Positions 44,100 to 54,518 of a stretch of 64,000 nucleotides of DNA are shown here, piece by piece. This DNA is from Gymnopus androsaceus JB14 (lineage: Eukaryota; Basidiomycota; Agaricomycetes; Agaricales; Omphalotaceae), in the NCBI GenBank assembly GCA_009733575.1, contig ML769561.1, positions 1 to 64,000 of the forward strand, written 5' to 3'. The notes under the pieces were generated by a model. That model was not told the origin of the DNA. It saw nothing but the letters and a program-made list of their open reading frames with translations, and made no database searches. Every line of letters begins with the position of its first letter. The stretch's first letter is position 1. The position numbers and the translations under genes are program-made.

Positions 44100-45600
44100 G
44101 ACCAAGTTCTCTGTTGGTGCATGAAAGTTGCGATGAGTAGGTGTCAAGGTATCCGGATGATAAGAGCTCGAATTCCTGTGGCGAATTTCTGGCGAGGATA
44201 GAATAATTTAATGCAAATTGTGTACACTCACTGCTTAAGCAGCTTGCAAGACTATCTGAATTATTAGTAGAGTGACAAATAGTAATGGTAGGTGCAGAAA
44301 CAGAAATATGGTAAAGCTGTCTCGCGGCTGTGTTGGAAGAGACAATGTTAACCGCGCTGTACTTACACTTGTTGTACAAAGTCCCAAAAGTGGATCTCCG
44401 AGGATCAACGGATCGTTTCTGTGGAATCGACGTCTCGAGACAAGCCCAAGAACTCGCCGCAAATCAACGAGACGGGCAGACCCGAACTGAAGGTCACAAG
44501 CCAGACCACAAAGCCAACGAGAAATGTACCCCAGCCTATAGTGCAGTACGTAAATTCCATGCGTTTTGTCAAATTTTATGTGGCAATACAAAAAAAAACA
44601 TCGGAGCTTTGCTTTCATAGACTCGGACTTCCGAAGAGCAAGAAACCTCAGATATGATCGTGGGGTATACAGATCCTGCGAAAACGAAGTATCAGTAAGA
44701 GAAAGATTCGCATACAGGAGAGGAGACGGACGTACGGAATGCCCGACGAGTGGTCGGTCACCGATATGAAAGGAAGGGCTCAAACTTTAAAATCTCCCTC
44801 ATGTACGATCGAAAGAAAAGATAGTAACAGTCCCAAAGCATCTTCTCCTGCTTTTGGAAGACAATGGCTCGATGTGTCGACTCGCACAAGCAGTAACCTC
44901 TGTCAAATTGTAACGGTGAACAACTACTGTGTGCCATTGGCCACATTGAGCTGCAGACGCAAGAAACGCGTGCACATACTGTCTTGGATATATTGTTCGA
45001 CAATGAATGGAGTCGATTGCTCGAACTTGGAATAGAGTTTATTTTTTCGACCATCGATAAACAAGTTACACTAAAAGGTAAGGCAGGTCAACATGGAGCG
45101 TCTGGTTATCGAAGAATGTAGACGCACTTTTTTTTTGGTCATCTGCAGCCTAGTACATACATATCGCGGACGGATTCGGAAAGCATTGGGAAACACAATC
45201 GCCATATACAATTCCAATGCAATCTCTGCTGGCAGACGTTCCATAAGCCATGCACCAGTACTTCTTCTTCGGCCCCGCATGAGAAAAGGACATGTATTCC
45301 ATAATCTTTTGGTCGATGCTTCCACCGAGGAAGGATAGGATAGGAAAGGAAATAGTGGTTGAGAATTCCGGTTCGTTGGTTGATGACAGAGCAAAGCAGA
45401 GCAAATCACGAATTTAGGATTGAAATCTTGGAGTTCTGCTCCAGCGAATCGACCTAAAAAAACACAATGAGAAGGTCTATTGAATGTTAAAATCATTCTG
45501 TCAACGCACTCTTGCCAATAGTACCATTTTATCAAGCAAGTAAACCCGCCGTAGTGCGCAGCATCATTTAAAAGACCGTGTTTTGGCAGCTGGATCCAAA
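44100..45600 (-). other. Unassigned region with minus-strand coding-like segments
   Basis: Several overlapping minus-strand frames look partly coding (CTIGWGTFLVGFVVWPVTFS at about 44470-44530; RRCFGTVTIFSFDRT at about 44800). I could not build a consistent gene with start, splice sites and stop. The hydrophobic stretch may belong to a membrane protein relic. Confidence 0.3.
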
Positions 45601-45974
45601 GAGACAGATGTCGTCCTGACGTGCATGGGTTGATCCTCGTTCATCGCTGAGGCATTTAAGCGTAGCTGTAGTGAAGCTAGTCAAGATGAAGGTCAAAGCG
45701 GTGAGGTCAGGTCAAAGCGGCGAGGGATTTCCGCGCCTTGTTCTTGCCTCATGTTTTCCACGTTCCACGTTACTCTGATCACAAGTGCTCACTCAAACTG
45801 ACCGCGGACATTCCGAATGATCCCTTATCCCTTGCTGTTGTTCAGTGTTTCATTCGACTCGATTCCGATACGCCGGGGATCAAGAAGACTTGACTCAATT
45901 GCCAGTTCAGTAATGTTGTATTAAAGCATCCTCCTATACTTTGTTCGTTCCCCCCTTCGAACCAAACCACCACC

Positions 45975-47649
45975 ATGACGAATCTCCCATTCGACATTCT
46001 TTGGAAGATACTCGAGTACCTCCCTTTCGAAGAAGTAACTCGCATTCGTACGGTCAACCGTCACTTTCTGGAGATTGCTCGTACACTGCAATACCGGAAA
46101 CTTGTCGTAAACGGCTACGGAAAGCGGACCAAACGCTTATTAAAAGGTATAGAGTAGGTACAATATGCTGTTCTTTCTATTCATACGTATACTAACTAAC
46201 TCTAGCTCTCTGTCATTGGGGCACCATGTTCGTTCGCTACACATCCAGCCTTGGGCTGTTAATAACATGGTCTCAATCAAAGCTCACCGCAGGCGCAAAC
46301 GCGATCGAGTTTTCTCCATGGTTGATCACGTTCATTCCTTCTTCGACTCTGACTATCCGAGACGCAGAGCCCAAGCTCTGGTCAGCAAGCGCCTCGGAAA
46401 ACAGATCGAGTTGGTCACCGAAACAGCACGGCAACTTCCAGTTCGTTCAAGAGTACAGCATCGGATGGGATGTAGATAGGCCATACCATGCGGAATTGTT
46501 CACTGCTTTCTTGTCTCTAGCCGACGTAGCGCCATTTGGAAAGACTCTCACTAAACTCTCATTGAAGGTCCCCACAGACAGACTCGTCTGTCTCGCTTCA
46601 GTGAGGCTTCCCTCTTTGGAGGAATTAGATATCCATCTGGCCACCCAATCGCTATCGGAGAGATACATCAACGATTGTCTCGACTGTTTTGTCGTATTCG
46701 TCAACAATCTGTACCTCACCTTGCGCTCGTTATCAGTCTCCACCTCCCACACTTCTCTCAATCTCGATCTATACACCTTCTTCCACCTCCTCGGCGACTT
46801 CGCGCACCTTCACACCCTAGGAATCACCATACCCTACGACGGTGCTCACTTTTCGTCCTTGGACAGTTTACGGTTCTTCATCCACAAACACAATGGAAAC
46901 CTGCAGGAACTCAAACTCCTATGTCACGCTCGTTCGGCTGCCCGAACACGACCTAACGATCCTAGTGCGAAATACTGGATCCAGCGCATCGTCGCTGATA
47001 TCTCTTCTACTCCCCCAAGAGACTTGCATAAACTCGAGCTGGCGCTCCGTCCACTCCGAAGTCAGCTGACACCTTTCCTCACGTTCCTCGCCTCCGTCGC
47101 AGATCAGTTGGATTCTCTAGTCCTTACTGGATGACGCGCTTACGCCCGAGGAGGTCGGACAGGTTTTGGACGTTTTAGCAAGTCGTAGTGGGCTGGGCCA
47201 TCTAGCGATTAGGCTGCAATATTTGTGTATGGATACGCTCGACCTAACTCGCATCGAAACTTCCCCGACTGAGGTCTTTGAAGTTGACATTTACGGATGT
47301 TCGAGTTCGTCATTATAGTAGCAATGTGGACTACGAATGTCGAATGGACATCAAATAGCGGCTGACGAAGCAGTGGTGAGTTACTAGCTGTATATATCTT
47401 TCATCGCTTACATATCGTTTGGCAGCGATCTTTCCTTGCGGATTTGAACGCACCGAGTACACCGAATGGGAACTGTCTTCATTGGAGATCTCGGAATGTC
47501 CCTATCCCAGCCGCTCGAAATGGGGGAACGCCATGGAAGTGTGTTTTTGGGATCTATTCCAGCGTTGGATTCGTTTTCTGTCTTTGATCCTTGCTTATGA
47601 TTCCAACTTTTCCTTCTTACGACTTTTCATGACCGGCCTTTTTCTGTGA
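45975..47649 (+). pseudogene. F-box/LRR-like gene with frameshifts
   Basis: The start at 45975 gives MTNLPFDILWKILEYLPFEE, VTRIRTVNRHFLEIARTLQY, a clear F-box, followed by an intron (GTAGGT...CTCTAG, about 46155-46205). Next come SLGHHVRSLHIQPWAVNNMV and KQIELVTETARQL in one frame, then a jump of frame near 46440 to SIGWDVDRPYHAELFTAFLS and leucine-rich repeats (LPSLEELDIHLATQSLSERY, LYTFFHLLGDFAHLHTLGIT). Another jump near 47130 leads to DDALTPEEVGQVLDVLASRS. A last exon after an AG at about 47426 carries TEYTEWELSSLEISECPYPS. At least two indels break it, from real decay or from assembly errors. The product would be an SCF adaptor. Confidence 0.65.
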
Positions 47650-48408
47650 TTGTGTTCGTGTCACTTAACTTATCATTTGTATTTGCGTCTGTGTTGTACT
47701 TCTTCTTGTTCTCTTCCCGTTTCACTGCGTCCATCCAGTCCACCTTCCCTCCCGGCGATCCACTGCGTCCGTCCATCCTTCTTCCATCCATCTTGCCTAT
47801 TTGTACTGGTTAATTCGTGATCATGGATCATGACTGTCTGTTTTTTTTTCTCTTTCTTCCTCTACTGTACTGTACTATTCTACTGATTACTATCGTCGAT
47901 GCTGTTTGTTTCAATTGCGCTTCTCGCTTCACCTCTGTGTAAGTCCTTTATCTACCGTTCCGTCTGTCACTGTTATCGTTCGCTATCTCGCATCATGTAC
48001 TTATATATATGTATAATAACACTGGTTCGTTCGAAGCGTTGATTCAGTATACGTGTACTAGTGTTCCAACCGAACTCCGACCCGAAATTCATCGCACGGC
48101 AACTTGTATGATGAGCGAAATGCCCGTAGCTAATGCTGAAGAGAATTCACCCGTACTCTTACCCGCTTAACGCTACGTTAGCAAGATCTTGTGTCAGGAT
48201 TTAGTTCGCCTACATTCATAATGCATTTAATCCTTGACTATGGTTTGATATTTCAAATGGGTGCACTGAGGCTGGTACAGTTGAGAAAAAATTACTTATC
48301 GCTTAGCTGCCCCCTAATTATGGCTCGGTACTAGAATCTGTGCAGTAAATTAAATTAATTAAAATAAAAGAAGGGAATACGGCTCTGTACTAACTATATC
48401 TTATCCAA
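47650..48408. other. 3' flank, pyrimidine-rich
   Basis: It is C/T-rich downstream of the F-box gene (CCATCC and TTCTTC runs), then AT-rich. No feature beyond a probable untranslated region. Confidence 0.4.
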
Positions 48409-48500
48409 GTTGCGCGGGAACACGGGACTCCGAGACAGCGTCCGGGACAGTATACGGGACAAAGTGCGGGACAGAAGTACGGGACAGGGTACATCTCCGG
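48409..48500. repeat. CGGGAC array
   Basis: Five CGGGAC copies (plus one CGGGAAC) spaced about 12-18 bases apart lie between 48415 and 48490. The opposite strand motif GTCCCG occurs at 50572, 50592 and 51410, so arrays in opposite orientation bracket the foldback elements. This resembles subterminal arrays of a larger, decayed element. Confidence 0.55.
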
Positions 48501-49371
48501 GGACCTCTTCTCTATCTAGAGCTGCCAAAATTTGACTGTTATACTGTTATACCTGCGTATAATCACATAATATGAGTATTCAAGAAACAGAGATAATATT
48601 AGAGACACACCGATCAAGGGGGTGTAAAATTTTTAAAAAATGACCGGATGTTGATTTTTTTTTCTTGAGCCTGGCCAGTGGACTAACTAACTATGTAAGC
48701 ATTCCCATGCCCATATATGGTATATCAAGATAAGATTTCATCATAAATTGCTCTCTACAGAGTCAGAAGACACTGTTTGAACACTTTACCTTCACTTTGA
48801 GCTTTTTTTAGCATCCATAAGCCATAACAAAACCCATTCTTCCCACTGAAACACTAATACAATAATACTCCTCATATGTCCTGCTTTGACTGGCCAAAGC
48901 AAGCAAGTAAGTACATGGGAGCCATGAGGTGTAGGAAAGCTGTAATTTATACAATGGATGCTATTTACTTACAGGTAGTGTAGGATATATACATTTTGAA
49001 GTTTCCCAAACTGCCAAAAGTGGTCAAAATAGGTCAATCTTTAGGGTGTCAAAATTTTTTTTTTTGGGCTGGGGGGCTGGACTAACTAACCTAGGCCTGG
49101 TTGGGTGCTAAATTCTTTGAACCCCCTTGGCACCGATACAAATTGTTTGCCCTTATAAAACTGAGGACAGCCACTTGTACAGTTACAGAATAGACCTCGC
49201 TCAAAGGAGAACTCATCCTGTTCACTGTCACTCATGCAAAACTTGAATATCAGATAATTAGCAGCGTGCTGATGGTCATAAGTAAGAACTGTGAGCTTAC
49301 AGTTTGCACAAAAAAGTTTCAATTCGAAAAGACGACACATGAATGTTGCTTCTAAGCCTAGATAAAGGTCT
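48501..49371. other. Non-coding spacer inside the nested-repeat block
   Basis: A phrase of T-run, GG.CTGG and GGACTAACTAAC occurs twice (about 48650-48690 and 49055-49090), so a diverged direct repeat is present. No gene. Confidence 0.4.
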
Positions 49372-50536
49372 CACCCCGACGGACTGAGTTATTATCAGTC
49401 AAAATTTTCCAGGAAATTTGTCAAGTAAAATATTCACTTTTTCCTGTGCAATCTCCTGCGAGAAAGGAGATCTTTCGCATTGGTAAAAGAACCTGGGAAA
49501 GATAACCTTTTACACTATAAATCTCCTCTGAAAAAATTAGGAGCTTTTGCTGAGGATAAAAAAGGACAATTTCGTGAGAAATTTCCTTGCCCTCACACAT
49601 GTAAAAGATGCTGGGAAAATTTGTCTTTTTCAGCTGAAATCTCCACCATAATTGGCTTTATTTCCCATTAGAAATAGACAATGAAATTATTGTTCTTTCC
49701 CATAAACTTTTTTGAGGGAGGGCGGTAAGGGGACAACATGTTTGCCCACTCCCAGGGCAGCAGATAGCCCAGAATGAGGGCAGAATGAGGGGTGACACCA
49801 TGGGCTGACAAGTTGTATATTACTGATAAGCAAATGTTCTGAACTCTGAGTGCATAAGTAGTATGCCCAGTATCATACACAGAGTAGATACAGCTTACTT
49901 ACACAGTACAACTGCTATGTGCCAGCATTGGCACACATTCACCCCTCACATTGAATAGGTAGATAAACTGGTGCGGTCCCATTGAGGAATAATTGGGTTC
50001 TGATAGCTCATCTACTTAGTGACAATGTTAATGTTCATGCCAATGTACTTTGTATTGAAAAAACTGCATTGGAACACAGCGCTTGAAATTAGCGCCACTG
50101 CTATTTGTACAATATGTCAGCCCCGGACTCTGCCCTCATTCTGGGCTATCTGCTGCCCTTGTGGCAGGGTAGCACCTGGTTCACCTACCGCCCTCCCTCA
50201 AAAAAGTTTATGGGAAAGAACAATAATTTCATTGTCTATTTCTAATGGGAAATAAAGCCAATTATGGTGGAGATTTCAGCTGAAAAAGACAAAATTTCCC
50301 CGCATCTTTTACATGTGTGAAAGGAAGGATATTTCTCATGAAATTTTCCTCTTTTATCCTGAGCAAAAGCTCCTAATTTTTTTCAGAGGAGATGTATAGT
50401 GTAAAAGGTTATCTTTCCCTTTTACCAACGCAAAAGATCTCCTTTCTTGCAGGAGATTGCACAGGAAAAAGTTTATATTTTACTTGACAAATTTTGTGTA
50501 AAATTTCGACTGATAATAACTCATTCCGCCGGGGTG
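49372..50536. mobile_element. Foldback element with ~355-bp inverted arms
   Basis: The ends are CACCCCGACGGACTGAGTTA and, on the other strand, CACCCCGGCGGAATGAGTTA, flanked by TCT on both sides (49369-49371, 50537-50539). The arms (to about 49725 and from about 50188) match over several hundred bases, for example AATAGACAATGAAATTATTG and its complement. The loop also has an inverted pair around GGGCAGCAGATAGCCC. It is 1,165 bp and non-coding. Confidence 0.85.
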
Positions 50537-50617
50537 TCTTGGAGTAGATACAATGGTCTGGACAAAAATAGAGTCCCGGGCAGATCCATGTGTCCCGTAT
50601 ATAAGTCCTGGATATAT

Positions 50618-51407
50618 GTCTCGCACGCCGAAAGTGCAAAAAAATCCGCTCGAATGAAATACTAATTGATTTGCCAGCTTTCGTGTAAAAAATCGCTTAT
50701 GAGTGAAATTTTGAGCAAAAAAGAACCATTCAGTCAGGCTATCTATCTTAATGAAAATATACTTATTAGTTGAGCATTCAGTTAAAACTGAAAAAAAGAC
50801 TGAAATATCAGCTACACAAGCACATCAGCAAAACCTGTATGACGTGGGCAGTGCTCGAGTGAACTGTCCAGAGTTCCCAGCGCTCCAGCGTCCCAGCACT
50901 CAGATGGTCCAGCCAATGTAGGAGGGAGCTCCCAGAAGCTCCCAGAGGCCGCAAGATTACCTTATTTGGAAATAAAAAAGAGATGTTGTATGACTTTACA
51001 TTTCTGACAGCACTGGCAAGCGCTGGCCAGCGCTGGGAGCTCTGGGAGTGGTGGGATTTTAAGTATTGCTGTGGGAATCAAAATGCAAAATACAGGTTTT
51101 GCTGATGCAGCCAGACCTGATGGACCCCCAGCAACCTACTGAAGGGCCAGATCTTATTTGGCTGTGATTCAATACCTGACTTGGGGGCCCATCTGTTTTT
51201 GCTGCTAGTATAGCAGATATTTCAGTCTTTTTTTCAGTTTTAACTGAATACACAACTGATAAGTATATTTTCATTAAGATAGATAGCCTGACTGAATGGT
51301 TATTTTTTGCTCAAAATTTCACTCATAAGTGATTTTTTACATGAAAATTAGTGAATCAATTAATATTTCATTCGAGTGGATTTTTTTGCACTTTTGGTGT
51401 GTCGGAC
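50618..51407. mobile_element. Long inverted-repeat element split by a CATCAG-type MITE
   Basis: The arms run from 50618 (GTCTCGCACGCCGAAAGTGC) to about 50813 and from about 51212 to 51407 in inverted orientation, sharing TTCAGTTAAAACTGAAAAAA and AAATTTTGAGCAAAAAA-type text. TAT is found at both flanks. The MITE at 50823-51107 sits in the loop. Non-coding. Confidence 0.75.
50823..51107. mobile_element. CATCAG-type MITE, CTCCCAG subfamily
   Basis: It is 285 bp. It begins CATCAGCAAAACCTGTATGA and ends AAATACAGGTTTTGCTGATG, flanked by 'ca'. It carries CTCCCAG/CTGGGAG and CAGCGCT motifs in both halves. Confidence 0.9.
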
Positions 51408-51889
51408 TATGTCCCGTAGTCCTGACTTCCCGTCCGTCCTCATCTTATCACTTATCTGTTGGCTCTTGTGTAATGGGCGCTTATGAGCGCCGGTGCCTGT
51501 ATGAACTTGTACTCAACGTTAGAATAAGTCCTAAGGCATTCAAAGATACTGATTGGAAATTTTACGAAAATTCTACATCATATGTAGGAAAGTATAAAAG
51601 ACTTGGTTTATGAACCGAATCCCGCACTTTGGATTTTTGAGTGCAACCCTTTACGGCATACCGGGAAGGATACCGGATAACGGACCGCTATTTGCTTCGG
51701 CGAGAAATCACCGTGCATGCTATGTAGTTCAAAAAATCAATGTTTTTCATTTAAAGATATAGTTCCTACCAGTTAGTGAAGTCTGAGGGATATCCAAAAC
51801 TTGCAAGTAAAGGAAATATGAGATGAATCAAGAGTGAATAAAACTGAGAACTTCAATCGTTATTTTCGACTTAACTAGGATGTGGCTGA
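51408..51889. other. Non-coding spacer
   Basis: It lies just downstream of the exonuclease relic. It contains the GTCCCG copy near 51411 and nothing else recognisable. Confidence 0.35.
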
Positions 51890-53388
51890 GATACCTGTAA
51901 ATTAGCCATAGTATTACATACTCTCCTTGGGAATTTTAAGCTTCGCCCCAAACAATCTGATGTACCGCAGTCACGGCACTTGTTCTTGCACTTGTTTGCA
52001 CCCATTTTCCCAACACTCAGGAATTGCACATTTTGGACATGTTCGCTTTTTCACCTTTTTGGGCTCAGGCGGTGGCAGCGAAATAGAGTCAGCAGCACGT
52101 TTCTGTGAGATTATTGCAGCCACTGTTTGTGAGCCTGGTCCTGCTATGGCATTTGAGCCTAGTAATAGATGTAATTTTAATGTGACTTCAATCTAGTAAA
52201 GAAATATCTTTATAGAACCACATACCATCTGTATATCCACTGCCATTCCCTGTGTTTGTAGACTCAATAGCATCAAAATGAGCATTATTATCATGCTCTA
52301 TACTGTGGCCAACTAAATCAGAGCTAAAGCTCTCAGTGCACCTATCAGAGTCTACCTCAGGGAGTGATGGCAGAGAAATAAAACCCTGAGATCCTTGATG
52401 AACAGTACGCTCTGATTCTGCTACTTTGAGTCCAAAAGAGCGGTTTGGATCTAGGTTTGACTGTCTGATTGGAACACGTATGTTGGCTGTAAGTGATTTT
52501 GTCTGTTTTATATTGACTGCTTTCTTCCAGTCACTATTGTAATAAATCTTCAACTGCTCAGTTAACTGTGTAGGGCTTGTAAGTTTGAAATTCTAACACC
52601 AAATCCAAAAAAACATACCTTACTTATATGCAATTGGTGACTTTTCACCTAGACTATCTGCATATGCATTCCAGCTTGACACAATTAATGGCCATTTTGG
52701 TCCTGAGGTGGGATCATTGTATTCAGATTCTGACATGATGAAACAGAAATGCTTGCGTTCATCATCATTACTGACAGGGTGTATAGGCCCCTTGTTCCCT
52801 GCATTCTTGCCAAAAAGTGGTGAGTTTGGTTGCGGTGCAATTCATGAATGTATGGTGACATTCCAGCCTCAATCCGCACATTTTCAGGGACTGGAAGAAT
52901 CCCTGCAACCTCATCTGTGGGCTTATAGAGGTTTCCATTCACCCAGTCAGTGACAGGTGGTAGCTCTGTAAGTTGGTCTGCCACAAATGCATACATCTCT
53001 GGTATCTCATTGGTTAACCAAATGCTATAGTGGCCAATATAGCGCTGAGCTGTTGAATTTCCTAACCTAGTATGATATACAGTAAGTTAGCAACAATAAT
53101 ATAGAAGTGCAAATAATTCCTACAAGTAAATTATGATGCAAAATAAAGTCAAGCAAGCAACATTGTACATGGCGTGGGTAAACACCTGATGTGGGAAGTC
53201 GTGAACGCAGGTGGGTATGAACTCCTCCCTCAGTCATATTGGTACCACATATACACCGATAAACTGGTAGAGCAGTCTTTTTGTCAAGACCAACATCATA
53301 ATATAGTGGTATACCAGGAGGATCTGATAAATATACTTTCTGGATAAGTTCTAATACATTTTTTGCAACAGCCCAAGCAGCTGAGTTA

Positions 53389-53580
53389 CATCAGCAAGTT
53401 GGCGAAAGTATGGCGCGTATAGGATGTATGATGGCATCAGATCCATACCTTCCATACACTCAAATTTTGAAATTTGCTATACATAGGCGATATCTTCCAT
53501 ACAAGACATTTCCCATACAATTTCCATACTCCCTATACATAGTTACTTCATACAGACAGTATGTACATTGTTGATTCAAA
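53389..53580. repeat. Left subterminal CCATAC array of the Plavaka element
   Basis: Five CCATAC copies (about 53450-53535) plus CTATACAT twice lie within 190 bp of the terminus, in the orientation opposite to the right-end array. In CACTA elements such arrays bind the element's own regulatory protein, and I infer the same role here. Confidence 0.7.
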
Positions 53581-53606
53581 TTGTAATGAACAAACTAATT
53601 GAATAA

Positions 53607-54389
53607 CTACTCTCCTGATCCAGAGTCTGTCAATCGAATAAGATTGCGTCCCGCTTCACGCAAACCTCTACGTAAGAAGCTAACTTCACACTTCAAGTCT
53701 CGATTCTCTTTGCTGAGCCTTGTCTTCTCGTTCATCGCAGCATCGCGCCTTTGATTAGCCAGGTCACGTTGAGCCTCAGCAAGTTTCTGCGCTGATGATG
53801 CTGCGAGTGCATTGACTTTTAAGCCTCGACACTCCATACGCACATCATACAGCTCATCTTCAAGTTTTGCCATGTTGAGCATGTATTGTTTGTGGGTGAT
53901 AGGTGAGGCCGCAGGAGGGCTTTCGAGTACTGATTGAGCTGGGTCTAATGATCCTACTTCAGTGATAAAATAAACCAGACTTTTGGTTACGCACTTGTGA
54001 GAGTCTTGTCAGGATCCGAAACATACAACTCTTCTTCAGGACCCATGCTACCCTCTTTATCCGAGTCCAGGAGAGAATTGGCTGACATTTTGCTGCAACC
54101 AGCCAATGGAGATGCTACATTCACATATGCTGAGAGACCCTGAATCGATTAAAACTTATGAGGACTCAATGACAACATTATACATGTATAAGCATACCGG
54201 TTTTTTGTCCGAGTACTCCTCCTGCTTTGGTATGACCTTGGAGTAGAGTGGGCTTGGAGATTGCGAGGAGGGAACAATATCTTCACTGAAATTCTATAAT
54301 CAAGCACGTAACTTGAAAGCCAACAGTGAATACACATACTGGTAGGGGTATTCAGTGGACAGTTTCCGTTTCTTCGGAGTTGAAAGCAT
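53607..54389 (-). CDS. Plavaka element small gene: NLS and coiled-coil protein
   Basis: It probably starts at 54389 (MLSTPKKRKLSTEYPYQ), which includes an SV40-like basic signal PKKRKL. Exons joined by short introns give EDIVPSSQSPSPLYSKVIPK, AYVNVASPLAGCSKMSANSL, LDPAQSVLESPPAASPITHK and a coiled-coil C terminus (MAKLEDELYDVRMECRGLKV, ENRDLKCEVSFLRRGLREAG) with a stop at 53607. It lies directly downstream of the transposase in the same direction. A nuclear dimerising protein is plausible, perhaps binding the terminal arrays; that role is inference. One splice junction (about 53940-53980) is uncertain. Confidence 0.55.
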
Positions 54390-54518
54390 TGAAGCTGAAG
54401 GATGGTCGAAGTCGTGAAAAAAGTCTCTGTTTCATCCAATTCAAAATTCCCGGTTTGGATACCCTCCGCTCCGACGGCTCTACTAGACTATATTCTCAAG
54501 AGGTACATTCAGGCAGAA

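Noticed and set aside
44235..44783. A 182-codon minus-strand open frame
   Set aside because: Composition is unlike a folded protein and no start, intron or domain supports it; kept only as an unassigned region.
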